A stretch of 64,000 bases of DNA from Flavobacterium aestivum (GTDB lineage: Bacteria > Bacteroidota > Bacteroidia > Flavobacteriales > Flavobacteriaceae). The number at the start of each line of letters is the position of its first letter. The stretch's first letter is position 1. The notes beneath the pieces are model-generated. The model did not search any database. It saw only the letters and a program-made list of their open reading frames with translations, and had not been told where the DNA came from. Of this stretch, positions 27,468-36,221 are shown piece after piece. Location of the stretch: the NCBI RefSeq assembly GCF_026870175.2, contig NZ_CP113977.2, forward strand, positions 3,472,001-3,536,000. Reading direction: 5' to 3'. The position numbers and the translations under genes are program-made.

Positions 27468-28145
27468 TTACAATTCGATATAACCACCAATTTCAAGTAA
27501 CATCAAATCTTTTCCTTTGTCAAAAAACTTCTTGATAGCTTCCTCATGATTAATCTCAATATAACCAAACGTATCGTAGTGCATACCAAGAATTTTATCG
27601 CAAGCCACAAAATCTGAAGCAATTATGGCATCATCAACATCCATCGTAAAATTATCTCCAATTGGCAAAATAGCCAAATCAAGCTTGGTTCGCATCGGGA
27701 TTAATTTCATATCCATTGTAAGTGCAGTGTCCCCAGCTATGTAAATATTTTTATGTTCACCCTCTATTACAAAACCACCTGGATTCCCACCATTACTCCC
27801 ATCAGGAAAAGTACTGGAATGTACTGCATTGACATATTTTAGCTTTCCGAAATCAAAACTCCAACTCCCTCCATGATTCATAGGATGATTTTTAAATCCC
27901 TTCGCTCCATAATGAGTAGCTATTTCATAATTGGAAACAATTACTGCTCCTGTTCTTTTAGCAATAGCTTCTACATCCAGAATATGATCGCCATGCGCAT
28001 GGGTAATCAGAATAAAATCAGCTTTCAGGGTATTAATATCAATATGCGCCGCTTTTGGATTGGCTGAAATATAAGGATCAACAAGTATGTGCTTACCACT
28101 CACTTCAATCCCCAAAGAGGCGTGACCATAGAATGTTACTTTCAT
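27468..28145 (-). CDS. Metal-dependent hydrolase of the UPF0173/metallo-beta-lactamase fold
   Basis: A 225-residue cytosolic MBL-fold protein. The metal-binding motif is LITHAHGDHILD (HxHxDH), with further ligands in HPMNHGGSW, AGDTALTMDM and LGMHYDTFG. This matches the UPF0173 group of small metal-dependent hydrolases. The natural substrate is unknown. It sits between menA and the TPR gene on the same strand with 44-115 bp gaps, a neighbourhood I believe is common in Flavobacteriia. Confidence 0.87.
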   Translation of the reverse strand: MKVTFYGHASLGIEVSGKHILVDPYISANPKAAHIDINTLKADFILITHAHGDHILDVEAIAKRTGAVIVSNYEIATHYGAKGFKNHPMNHGGSWSFDFGKLKYVNAVHSSTFPDGSNGGNPGGFVIEGEHKNIYIAGDTALTMDMKLIPMRTKLDLAILPIGDNFTMDVDDAIIASDFVACDKILGMHYDTFGYIEINHEEAIKKFFDKGKDLMLLEIGGYIEL

Positions 28146-28189
28146 TTTTTTTTATAAGCTTAAAAATTGAACATAAAATTGATTTTGAC

Positions 28190-29149
28190 TTACCTTCCTC
28201 CCAAAAAGGCATTTACAAAAATGTCTGAAATCAAAGAAATCATACATAACGAAAGTAATATAGAAAGGAAAAAGGTACTCAATGCCACTTTCTTTAATTC
28301 AGGATCAAGCAATTTTGGATCTTGATTTTTAGACACTGTGATTAAATGTTTTGTCAACGGAATATAAGCCAATACAAACAAATATTGATCGAAACGAAAA
28401 TCATTCAATATAGCAAAAACCAGCACAGACACCATTGCTGAAATTATCAAAAAGTAATGGTATTTTTTGGCTGCTTCAGCACCAATTTTTACTACTACGG
28501 TATTCTTTCCAGACTTAGCATCCGAAGCCTGATCACGCATATTGTTCAGATTCAAAACTCCAACGCTCAATAATCCAACAGCAATCGCTGGTAAGATCAA
28601 AACTAAGTCCAATTGTTTTGAATACAAAAAATTAACTCCTATAGTACTCACCAAACCAAAAAACACAAAGACAAAAATATCTCCGTATCCACGATATCCA
28701 TAAGCAGAATTCCCTACTGTATAACGAATCGCAGAAGCTATAGCTAAGATCCCCAATACTAAATAGAATAAGGAATACACAAGATTACTCTCTCCAAAAG
28801 CAACATAAATCAATAATATTGCAGAAAGCAATGTAAGTATTGAAGTTATCACTAAAGCACGTTTCATAGCTTGTGGAGTGATTACTCCACTTTGGATAGC
28901 ACGTTTTGGTCCTACTCTATCTTCATTATCGGTTCCTTTAACGCCATCTCCATAATCATTGGCAAAATTAGACAGCACTTGCAATCCCAAAGTCGTTAGC
29001 AATGCAAAAGCAAATATTTTCCAACTAAAAACATCTGTTGGAGTATCTATATTCTCAGTAGGTCTAAGTGCATACATACTTCCCACTATAATTCCGGAAA
29101 CTGATAATGGTAATGTTCTTAATCTTGCGGCTTCAATCCAGTGTTTCAT
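28190..29149 (-). CDS. menA: 1,4-Dihydroxy-2-naphthoate polyprenyltransferase
   Basis: A 319-residue UbiA-superfamily integral membrane prenyltransferase with about eight or nine helices. The first Asp-rich motif is NFANDYGDGVKGTDNEDR, preceded by FALLTTLGLQVLSN; the second is NNMRDQASDAKSGKNT. VGPKRAIQSGVITP is characteristic of MenA. It attaches the polyprenyl tail to DHNA, giving demethylmenaquinone. It lies between the PH-domain pair and the hydrolase gene on the same strand. Confidence 0.92.
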   Translation of the reverse strand: MKHWIEAARLRTLPLSVSGIIVGSMYALRPTENIDTPTDVFSWKIFAFALLTTLGLQVLSNFANDYGDGVKGTDNEDRVGPKRAIQSGVITPQAMKRALVITSILTLLSAILLIYVAFGESNLVYSLFYLVLGILAIASAIRYTVGNSAYGYRGYGDIFVFVFFGLVSTIGVNFLYSKQLDLVLILPAIAVGLLSVGVLNLNNMRDQASDAKSGKNTVVVKIGAEAAKKYHYFLIISAMVSVLVFAILNDFRFDQYLFVLAYIPLTKHLITVSKNQDPKLLDPELKKVALSTFFLSILLSLCMISLISDIFVNAFLGGR

Positions 29150-29226
29150 TATATTTTTTTATTTAAAGTTTAAAGTTTCGTATTTTCAGACTCCAAATTT
29201 GAAATCTAAAACTTGAAACTATTTTT

Positions 29227-30741
29227 CTACATCCAATTACTATCGGACGTTTCCATTTCGTATAACCAAAGGTTGACGTATTGTTTTATGGTTGTAAAAT
29301 TACCTAATTGAAAAGCAATATTTCCGCCAGCGGTATGCAAAGTTAAGGAACCAATATTGATATTTTTATGCCAAAAAAGTTGTGATACAGTAATCGCCTG
29401 AATCTTACTAGGTTCTATAATTTCATTACTAATATCCCATGCTCCACTTTGTAGAATTATAAAATCATCATTGATAAAAAGGCGATTATTTTTGTAAATA
29501 AAAAACTGAATCAGCCCCATAAAAACAACAAAAAACATTACCAAATAATCAATCATTGGCATTTGTGTCACAACAAAATCTCTAATAAAATAAAAGCCTA
29601 ACAAAGGTAAACCTATGGTTAAAAACACTGAAAATCCCAACTTTCTAAAATTTGGCTTTAACATAACACCTTTCTCAGGTATTTTTTGAAACAACAATTT
29701 CAAAATAGCATCTTTTTCCGGTCTACTACAACCCGGAATATCAATAGCTAATTTATGTGCTTCTTTTTCACCATTTGCAGCCTGCTTGATTTTAAGTTCT
29801 AAAACATTCATTTTCTTTTGCAAAAAATTCTGTGTTATACTGGTAATTTGAACTTTTTCAGGCTTCACAATCGTACTTCTGGTATTCAATAAACCATAGG
29901 AAAGCAACAATGAACCCTTTTGTCTCGTAATTTTATAATCAAAATAAGTAAATACTGTTTTGATTAGATTAATAACAATTACAGCAAGAAAGAAAAGAAT
30001 AAAAAGTATTAGAAACACATTGACTATTTGTCTTTTACCTACATAATCCTCAATATTTTCATCCTGTAAAACATCTCGTCCTGTGATTTGTTTGATATGA
30101 TCGAAAACCGTGAAGAAAAAAGCCAGTAATACAAAAAAGCTCTTTACATAATTTGAAGTAATTCCAATTTTTATCAAACTTAAAAAACTGATATTTATAA
30201 AAGGAATATCGGTTTCAACTTGTTTTTCTACTGGAATTTCGGTTTGATCAATACTGCCATCCTCAATTACTCTCTTTTTTTCATTTTCTAATAAACGAAC
30301 TTTCAGGTCTAATGCCAATGCATGTGAAATCGCTTTGATATCGGCTTCTTTTTTATTGGATCCAGCAGTATCAACCGCTAATTCGTAAACCCCAACCACT
30401 CTTTGAATAAAAGACTGATTGATATTTACTTGTTGTATTTTATGAAGTTGTATAGCTGTTTTTGTTTTATTAAAAACACCTTCAGTTATAATAAATTCAT
30501 CATTTTCCTGATCTATATAAAAGGTAAAGTTCCTATATCGTAAATAAGCAATAACTCCAATAAAGGCAAAAACAGCAATCGTTCCTGCCAATAAATACCC
30601 TTTATTAATTTCATTGAACTTGAAAATCCAAATAACCAGAATTGGCCAAAATGCTTTTAGATATCCTTGAAGCGAATAAACAAACATGACAAAAATCCCC
30701 ACAATGGATTGTCGCTGGGGTTGACTAAAATCACCTTCCAT
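29227..30741 (-). CDS. Bacterial PH-domain (bPH2) membrane protein, YdbT-like
   Basis: A 504-residue membrane protein with three paired-helix plus PH-domain units. Helices include residues about 25-65, 185-250 and 375-415. PH strands include FYIDQENDEFIITEGVFNKTKTAIQLHKIQQVNI, RSTIVKPEKVQITSITQNF and NNRLFINDDFIILQSGAWDISNEIIEPSKIQAI. This triplicated layout matches Firmicutes YdbT, which works with a single-PH partner (YdbS). Here the partner is the adjoining 171-residue gene, whose stop overlaps this start by one base, implying translational coupling. Function is not established; envelope stress or membrane protein regulation is only inference. Confidence 0.8.
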   Translation of the reverse strand: MEGDFSQPQRQSIVGIFVMFVYSLQGYLKAFWPILVIWIFKFNEINKGYLLAGTIAVFAFIGVIAYLRYRNFTFYIDQENDEFIITEGVFNKTKTAIQLHKIQQVNINQSFIQRVVGVYELAVDTAGSNKKEADIKAISHALALDLKVRLLENEKKRVIEDGSIDQTEIPVEKQVETDIPFINISFLSLIKIGITSNYVKSFFVLLAFFFTVFDHIKQITGRDVLQDENIEDYVGKRQIVNVFLILFILFFLAVIVINLIKTVFTYFDYKITRQKGSLLLSYGLLNTRSTIVKPEKVQITSITQNFLQKKMNVLELKIKQAANGEKEAHKLAIDIPGCSRPEKDAILKLLFQKIPEKGVMLKPNFRKLGFSVFLTIGLPLLGFYFIRDFVVTQMPMIDYLVMFFVVFMGLIQFFIYKNNRLFINDDFIILQSGAWDISNEIIEPSKIQAITVSQLFWHKNINIGSLTLHTAGGNIAFQLGNFTTIKQYVNLWLYEMETSDSNWM

Positions 30742-31256
30742 TATAGTTGTTTTTGAATTTTACCCATCAACAATTGCTTGATATTTTCGGCTTCTTCTTT
30801 GACAATTCCAGGAATCTCTATATCACTAGAACTCCCACCAGCAGTAAAAATTTCTATTTTGGCTAAACCAAAAAACCTTGAAATCAATCCTTCATGTAAA
30901 GCTACGTGTTGCACTCTATTATATGGAATTACAAGTGTGTTCGTTGCAATTACTCCATGTCTGAATAAAACATCATGTTGTCTAAATGCAAATCCTTTTT
31001 TCTTGAATGCAATTCTAGAAAAGAATAATACTACAACTACCATACAAGCAAAAGCAATGCTAAATTCTAATACAAATGAAGCAAGGAGATCATTAAAAAA
31101 TAACGTGAGTCCCACTCCTATTCCAATAATCAAAAAGAAGACTGTTAGACTTATTAAAGTTACTTTCCAATAATTAGGATGCAAAACCGAGAATTGTACT
31201 TCCTCAAATTTTGGAAGCAGTGTAGTATCTATGGTTTCGTTTGTGAAGTTTTCCAT
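30741..31256 (-). CDS. Single bPH2-domain membrane protein, YdbS-like
   Basis: A 171-residue protein with two membrane helices (about 33-53 and 58-78, VTLISLTVFFLIIGIGVGLTLFF then AFACMVVVVLFFSRIAF). One bPH2 domain follows: GFAFRQHDVLFRHGVIATNTLVIPYNRVQHVALHEGLISRFFGLAKIEIFTAGGSSSDIEIPG. It is the small partner of the downstream YdbT-like gene, with a one-base overlap. A repeat-bearing hairpin separates it from menB upstream, so the pair may have its own promoter. Confidence 0.8.
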   Translation of the reverse strand: MENFTNETIDTTLLPKFEEVQFSVLHPNYWKVTLISLTVFFLIIGIGVGLTLFFNDLLASFVLEFSIAFACMVVVVLFFSRIAFKKKGFAFRQHDVLFRHGVIATNTLVIPYNRVQHVALHEGLISRFFGLAKIEIFTAGGSSSDIEIPGIVKEEAENIKQLLMGKIQKQL

Positions 31257-31280
31257 TTTTATTTTTTGGGTTCAGGTTTT

Positions 31281-31357
31281 AAGCTTCTCGTTTCGAGTTT
31301 CGAGTTTCAGGTTTCAGGTTTCAGATTTCAAAAAAAACTAACTTGAAATCTGAAACC
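31281..31357 (-). repeat. GTTTCGA/GTTTCAG heptamer repeats with 15-bp hairpin
   Basis: Tandem heptamers (GTTTCGA, GTTTCGA, GTTTCAG, GTTTCAG, then GTTTCAG) run into a perfect 15-bp inverted repeat: GGTTTCAGATTTCAA (31317-31331) with 31343-31357, loop 11 nt. It lies between menB and the PH pair, so it could attenuate or terminate leftward transcription from menB. Confidence 0.5.
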
Positions 31358-31393
31358 ACCAATCTTTAAATCTTTAAATCTTTCAATATCTCT

Positions 31394-32224
31394 TTATGGC
31401 AACCATTTTTTCTCAAAATTCGGCTTACGTTTTTCAAGGAAAGCATTTCTTCCTTCTTTAGCTTCTTCGGTCATATAGGCTAATCTTGTCGCTTCACCAG
31501 CAAAAACCTGTTGTCCAACCATACCATCATCAGTAAGGTTCATGGCAAATTTTAGCATTTTGATAGCCATAGGTGATTTTCCTAAAACTTCCTGAGCCCA
31601 TTGATAAGCTGTCTCTTCTAGTTCAGCATGAGGGATAACCGCATTAACCATCCCCATTTCAAAAGCTTCCTGAGCTGAATAATTACGTCCTAAAAAGAAA
31701 ATTTCACGAGCTTTTTTCTGACCTACCATTTTGGCAAGATAAGCTGATCCGTATCCTCCGTCAAAGCTTGTTACATCAGCATCCGTTTGTTTAAAAATAG
31801 CATGCTCTTTACTAGCCAATGTCATATCACAAACTACGTGCAAACTGTGTCCTCCTCCAACAGCCCAACCTGGTACTACGGCTATAACTACTTTTGGCAT
31901 AAAACGAATTAAACGTTGCACTTCAAGAATATTCAAACGGTGTTGACCATCATCTCCAACATAACCTTGATGTCCACGTGCATTTTGGTCACCTCCACTA
32001 CAAAAAGAATACACTCCATCTTTAGACGAAGGCCCTTCGGCAGAAAGTAAAACTACCCCTATTGAAGTATCTTCTTGAGCGTCATAAAAAGCCTGATACA
32101 ATTCTGATGTTGTTTTTGGTCTAAATGCATTTCGTACATCAGGTCTATTGAATGCTATTCTAGCTACTCCATTGCATTTTTTATAGGTTATATCTTCAAA
32201 TTCTTTGGCGGTAATCCAATCCAT
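31394..32224 (-). CDS. menB: 1,4-Dihydroxy-2-naphthoyl-CoA synthase
   Basis: A 276-residue crotonase-fold enzyme that closes the second ring of DHNA-CoA from OSB-CoA. Oxyanion-hole glycines are in FCSGGDQNARG and GWAVGGGHSLH; SFDGGYGSAYLAKMVGQKKAREIFFLGR is a MenB hallmark. In the catalytic loop KQTDADV the position that is Gly in E. coli MenB (bicarbonate-using) is Asp, as in mycobacterial MenB, so this should be the bicarbonate-independent type (family knowledge plus inference). It is the first gene of the leftward men/PH series. Confidence 0.95.
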   Translation of the reverse strand: MDWITAKEFEDITYKKCNGVARIAFNRPDVRNAFRPKTTSELYQAFYDAQEDTSIGVVLLSAEGPSSKDGVYSFCSGGDQNARGHQGYVGDDGQHRLNILEVQRLIRFMPKVVIAVVPGWAVGGGHSLHVVCDMTLASKEHAIFKQTDADVTSFDGGYGSAYLAKMVGQKKAREIFFLGRNYSAQEAFEMGMVNAVIPHAELEETAYQWAQEVLGKSPMAIKMLKFAMNLTDDGMVGQQVFAGEATRLAYMTEEAKEGRNAFLEKRKPNFEKKWLP

Positions 32225-32595
32225 TTTGTATTAATTTTAAATTATTTTAGCGTAAAAATAAACCATTTTTTTTATTTTTCTGAACAATTTGTAGCTATTC
32301 ACTTGGAACTTTTGGCTGTTCAAAAAAATCAACCCAAAAATGGGCTAAACTTCGAACAAATTTTATCAAATATTATACAAAAAAGTATCTTATTTTTTCC
32401 ATTCATTGCAGTAAAGACAATGGCTTTCATAAAAACATTTCAAAATAGTAAAACAGCCAAATAATAGAAAATGAAATGTTAATTTCAGATACATTTTCAA
32501 TAGTTCTTCGTAAATTTAATTGTCTTTTAATCATGGAAACAGTTCCATTTTTAAGAGAAGATTGCTAACTAAATTATTAACTAAATTTTTTATTT
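32225..32595. other. Divergent intergenic region, nothing distinct
   Basis: Between menB (left, minus) and the small lipoprotein (right, plus). AT-rich, with no repeat or hairpin of note. A TATTTTTG word at 32591-32598 overlaps the lipoprotein start codon and is therefore unlikely to be its promoter. Confidence 0.4.
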
Positions 32596-32814
32596 TTGAA
32601 AAAAGCCGTAATTTTTGTCGCTCTATTATCTGTTGTATTTTTCTCGAATTGCAAAAACAAGTCTGAAGCTACTTCAGAAGAGCAAATGGAACAAACTGTT
32701 ACAGACAGCACTGCTACTGTTACAGATAGCATTAAAACAGACAGCACCAAAACAGATGAAGTAACACCTGAGGTTGTAACTAAAGATACATTGACAACTC
32801 CTGCTGGAAAATAA
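32596..32814 (+). CDS. Small Thr/Asp-rich lipoprotein with TTG start
   Basis: A 72-residue lipoprotein. The encoded MKKAVIFVALLSVVFFSNC is a complete lipoprotein signal with the lipobox Cys at 19. The mature part is acidic, Thr/Ser/Asp-rich and low in complexity (TDSTATVTDSIKTDSTKTD). The start codon must be TTG: no ATG or GTG lies between it and the in-frame stop at 32578-32580. Unknown function. A frame of similar length on the opposite strand has no such features and was left out. Confidence 0.7.
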   Translation: MKKAVIFVALLSVVFFSNCKNKSEATSEEQMEQTVTDSTATVTDSIKTDSTKTDEVTPEVVTKDTLTTPAGK

Positions 32815-32989
32815 GAATTCATAATTTTTCTAAAGGACATTTTTCAATTTTCTTTTAATAAATGATGAAACCCAATGGTTAAAATGTGAAAATCTCTTTG
32901 ATGTCACCTGAATAAGCAAACCATTTCAAGACAAATAAATTCAATCAAGCGATTTATGAAAGTACTTTTAGATCGTCTTGTTCTTAATG

Positions 32990-33100
32990 TATCTTTGTGC
33001 AGATAATACTTCAATAATAGAAGATTTTTCTAAGCAAAAATATTTAAATGAATTTCTAACAATAAACTAGGCTAATCCTAAAAAGGTTAGCCTAATTTAT
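32990..33100 (+). ncRNA. Candidate small RNA between lipoprotein and DUF3943 genes
   Basis: A TATCTTTG box (32990-32997) is followed about 70 bp later by a hairpin TAGGCTAA (33068-33075)/TTAGCCTA (33087-33094) with T-rich sequence after it. No open frame lies between. The predicted transcript is about 95-100 nt. No -33 box was seen, so this is a weak candidate. Confidence 0.28.
33068..33094 (+). terminator. Hairpin with T-rich tail
   Basis: 8-bp perfect outer stem plus an inner CCT/AGG pair with one bulged T, followed by TAATTTATTATAT. It has no annotated gene immediately upstream. Confidence 0.5.
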
Positions 33101-33323
33101 TATATCTAAAACCCGTATTCTCAAGCTAAAGTTAACATGTCATCATTTCTTGAAAATGATCCAAAAATTCTGAAACATTTTTCACTACATTTGCACCGTT
33201 TTTTATATAGAGAGTACCAGCTTTATTTTTCATTTCATCCCTGAATGATAACTTTTGAAGTTTCTTTTTATATCAAATCATTATACAAATAACCCCCAAG
33301 ATATTAATAACATTAAGCTTGAC

Positions 33324-34196
33324 ATGACTCAAACAAAAATATTTTTAAGTTTCGTTCTCTTAACCCTAACAGGTTTTACTGTATTTTCTCAACAAGTTGA
33401 GAATAATAATACCCCACAAGACATCAATTTAAATCATTTTGATAATTTGGTAGCAGTAAATGATGTAAACGTAACTACTCCAGATTCTCTTTACAACAGC
33501 ACTTCTTACAACAATACAACAACACTAATAGACACTACATTAGTAAAACAAAATACTCCTGTCTACCCTCCCGCTTTTAGAGATTATAGAAGATTAGGAT
33601 ATGATACAGCTATGTATCTTGGTGCTGCCGTTGTTGCTTTTGGTATTCTCTATGCTATGCCGGAGAGTGCGACCAATTGGGACAAAGAAGCCATGAAAGA
33701 AAATGGCATTACCTATAAATGGAAACAAAATGTAAAAGCCGGACCAGTTTGGGATGAAGATGACTGGGTTCTAAATTATATTACCCACCCTTATTCTGGG
33801 GCTGTTTACTATATGACATCCAGAAGTAGTGGTTTTACCATTTTTGAGTCTTTTTTATATTCAGCTTTTATGTCTACTTGCTTCTGGGAATACGGAATTG
33901 AAGCTTTTGCTGAAATCCCTTCTAAACAAGATTTAATAGTAACTCCCGTAATAGGATCAGCATTAGGTGAAGGTTTTTTCTATGCCAAGAAAAGCATTAT
34001 AAAAAATGACAGAAGAGTATTGCGCTCTAAATTTTTAGGATACACCTCTTTGCTACTTATGGATCCATTCAATACTATATTGGATAGTTTTGGTTACAAA
34101 GAAAGACAAAAAACACAATTAAGTTTAGCTCCAGTTGGATTTGACAAAGGTGCAAATAAAGCCATTTGGGGGCTTACCTTTAACATGCAATTTTAA
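33324..34196 (+). CDS. DUF3943 exported protein
   Basis: A 290-residue exported protein. The start is ATG 33324 (MTQTKIFLSFVLLTLTGFTVFSQQ, a signal peptide); an in-frame upstream start would place 23 polar residues before the signal. The DUF3943 region (about 140-260) includes DDWVLNYITHPYSGAVYYMTSRSSGFTIFESFLYSAFMSTCFWEYGIEAFAEIPSKQDLIVTPVIGSALGEG, with conserved aromatic, His and Glu positions. Family members are thought to be envelope proteins of unknown function. Downstream lies a long gene-poor stretch. Confidence 0.8.
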   Translation: MTQTKIFLSFVLLTLTGFTVFSQQVENNNTPQDINLNHFDNLVAVNDVNVTTPDSLYNSTSYNNTTTLIDTTLVKQNTPVYPPAFRDYRRLGYDTAMYLGAAVVAFGILYAMPESATNWDKEAMKENGITYKWKQNVKAGPVWDEDDWVLNYITHPYSGAVYYMTSRSSGFTIFESFLYSAFMSTCFWEYGIEAFAEIPSKQDLIVTPVIGSALGEGFFYAKKSIIKNDRRVLRSKFLGYTSLLLMDPFNTILDSFGYKERQKTQLSLAPVGFDKGANKAIWGLTFNMQF

Positions 34197-34813
34197 TTAG
34201 TAAGAATTAAAAAACCATTGATAATCTATTTATTAAATCATTTCTTTCAATAGTTTTACAATACTCCTCAAAAGAGTTAAAATTTTCATTTAAAGTGAAA
34301 AAAAATTGGTAATTAACAATCATCAATAGAAATAATTATTACTTTTATCACCTGCTAATCAGTATTTTACATTCAATCAATGTTAATTATTAGTTCCGGT
34401 TAGCATATAGATAGTTCACTGATTTATTAACCTAAAAAATGATTTTTTTGAGTAAATTTGAAATTATTGTCGCTTCTATTTTTATGGTTTTAAATTATAT
34501 TATTATTTCTAAGACTATTTCAAAATACAAGCACATAAATATGAGTTTTTGCAGAAATAGTATGAATTAAAAAGTAACACCTAAGGGTTAACAAAAGATT
34601 TACGGTTCAACAATTGTATTTTGCATAAATGCTGAATTGTTTCAGGAAAAGTAAACTTTCAATGTATAAATTAACCAATGGTCTTATTGTGAAATTGTTT
34701 CTTTACAAAATAAGCAGATGCTTTTTATTTATAGACAAACCATTTAATAAAGAAATTTAAACTTTAACAATATCAGTATCTATATACTTTAGATATTTTG
34801 AAGAACTTAAATA
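34197..34813. other. Gene-poor AT-rich stretch
   Basis: Apart from one possible 43-codon frame (34439-34570) nothing with coding character is seen on either strand. The stretch ends at the candidate small RNA starting near 34825. Confidence 0.4.
34439..34570 (+). CDS. Possible 43-residue membrane miniprotein
   Basis: ATG 34439 to TAA 34568-34570 encodes MIFLSKFEIIVASIFMVLNY followed by IIISKTISKYKHINMSFCRN and a short tail: one hydrophobic helix of about 20 residues and a basic tail. No ribosome site or promoter box is evident, and an AT-rich region easily yields such a frame by chance. Conservation would be needed to accept it. Confidence 0.2.
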   Translation: MIFLSKFEIIVASIFMVLNYIIISKTISKYKHINMSFCRNSMN

Positions 34814-34921
34814 TACTTTTGAGGATGCAAGGAATTTATTTTATTTCTGTTCAATACTACATCGTTAAAAACAGAAATAAAGAGAGAAAGACTAGTCAAA
34901 ATGATTAGTCTTTCTTTTTTT
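34814..34921 (+). ncRNA. Candidate two-hairpin small RNA
   Basis: TACTTTTG (34814-34821) matches the -7 consensus. A perfect 12-bp stem follows, TTTATTTCTGTT (34840-34851) with 34870-34881 around an 18-nt loop. It is immediately followed by a terminator stem AGAAAGACTA (34885-34894)/34906-34915 and TTTTTTT. There is no reading frame inside. Expected RNA about 95 nt. It is not the leader of the C1 protease gene, because the terminator ends about 75 bp before that ATG. Confidence 0.42.
34885..34915 (+). terminator. Strong terminator without an upstream protein gene
   Basis: 10-bp perfect stem, 11-nt loop and a long T-run; the nearest upstream plus-strand protein gene ends about 690 bp earlier. 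Confidence 0.8.
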
Positions 34922-34994
34922 ATACGGATTATACCAATACACATTTTTTTTACCATTATTTGTTTTATTTTCGCTCAAAAAAAACTTAACCAAA

Positions 34995-36104
34995 ATGAAA
35001 ACACGATTTCTATCTATTGCTTTACTTAGCCTAGCTTTTAATAGCTATGCTCAAAAGTATGAATTCCAAACCATTAAAGATATTGAAGCAACACCTATCC
35101 TTTCCCAAGATAAAACAGGTACTTGCTGGAGCTTCTCTACTACTTCTTTTTTAGAATCCGAAATTATCCGTATAACAGGTAAAAAAATAGATTTATCTGA
35201 AATGTACAATGTTCGAAATACCTATCCAAAAAAAGCCTCAAATTACATTATGCGACAAGGAAAAGCGCAATTTAGCGAAGGTGGATTAAGCCATGATGTT
35301 ATTAATAGTGCTAGAGATTTTGGCTTAGTACCACAAAGTGCCTATTTCGGTTTAGTACAAAATGAGACTACCTATAATCATTCTGAAATGGTTGCAGTTC
35401 TTGAATCTATGCTAAAAACTTATGTTTCAAATCCTGCAAAAAAACTTTCTCCACACTGGAAAGAATCAGTTTCTGCAATTTTAGATATCTACTTAGGAAA
35501 AAATGTAACTGAATTTACATACGAAGGGAAGAAATATACTCCGGCCACCTTTTTAGAAATGACTAAAATTAATCCGGCTTCTTATATCGCTATTTCATCA
35601 TTTACTCATCAGCCGTTTTACAAACCATTTTTATTAGATATTCCAGATAATTTCTCCAATGGTCTTTTCTACAATCTACCATTAGAGGAATATATTCAAA
35701 ATATTGATAATGCTTTAGATAATGGATACACTGTAGCTTTGGATAGTGATGTGAGTGAAAACACTTTCTCCAGCAAAAATGGTATAGCTGTAATTCCTGC
35801 CAGTTCAGATGATGAAAAAGCAATTCTAACAGAGATTAAACCTGAAAAAAGCATCTCTCAAGAATACCGTCAACAGGAATTTGAAAATCTTAACACAGCA
35901 GACGATCATCTAATGCACATTGTTGGAAAAGTAAAAGACCAAAATGGAAATATTTACTATAAAGTAAAAAATTCATGGGGTACAATTGGACAAAATAATG
36001 GTTTTATTTATATGAGCGTTCCTTATATGAAACTAAAATCAATTTCTGTTTTATTACATAAAGATGGATTATCTAAAAAAACCAGAACTAGTCTAGGTGT
36101 ATAA
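34995..36104 (+). CDS. Exported papain-like C1 peptidase (PepC/bleomycin hydrolase type)
   Basis: A 369-residue exported cysteine protease: signal peptide MKTRFLSIALLSLAFNSYAQ. The catalytic Cys is in DKTGTCWSFSTTSFLESE, the His in DDHLMHIVGKV and the Asn in YYKVKNSWG, in the order of the bleomycin-hydrolase/aminopeptidase C branch. The 110-residue insert between Cys and His is typical of that branch. PepC is normally cytosolic, whereas the Bacteroidota relatives, like this one, carry signal peptides. Monocistronic, bounded by terminators on both sides. Confidence 0.87.
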   Translation: MKTRFLSIALLSLAFNSYAQKYEFQTIKDIEATPILSQDKTGTCWSFSTTSFLESEIIRITGKKIDLSEMYNVRNTYPKKASNYIMRQGKAQFSEGGLSHDVINSARDFGLVPQSAYFGLVQNETTYNHSEMVAVLESMLKTYVSNPAKKLSPHWKESVSAILDIYLGKNVTEFTYEGKKYTPATFLEMTKINPASYIAISSFTHQPFYKPFLLDIPDNFSNGLFYNLPLEEYIQNIDNALDNGYTVALDSDVSENTFSSKNGIAVIPASSDDEKAILTEIKPEKSISQEYRQQEFENLNTADDHLMHIVGKVKDQNGNIYYKVKNSWGTIGQNNGFIYMSVPYMKLKSISVLLHKDGLSKKTRTSLGV

Positions 36105-36129
36105 CACTTTTTCTATTGTTCATACAATC

Positions 36130-36167
36130 AAAAAAAGCGAAAAACAATATTGTTTTTCGCTTTTTTT
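36130..36167. terminator. Perfect palindromic bidirectional terminator
   Basis: A 38-bp perfect palindrome (arm core GCGAAAAACAAT) with A-run and T-run outer ends, between the convergent C1 protease and CvfB genes. Confidence 0.85.
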
Positions 36168-36221
36168 ATGACTCTTTTTAAACCTAAATCTGCATTATAA
36201 AATTAGATTCGAAGAATAAAA

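Noticed and set aside
32577..32840. 87-codon minus-strand frame over the small lipoprotein
   Set aside because: The plus-strand frame has a full lipoprotein signal; the minus frame has none.
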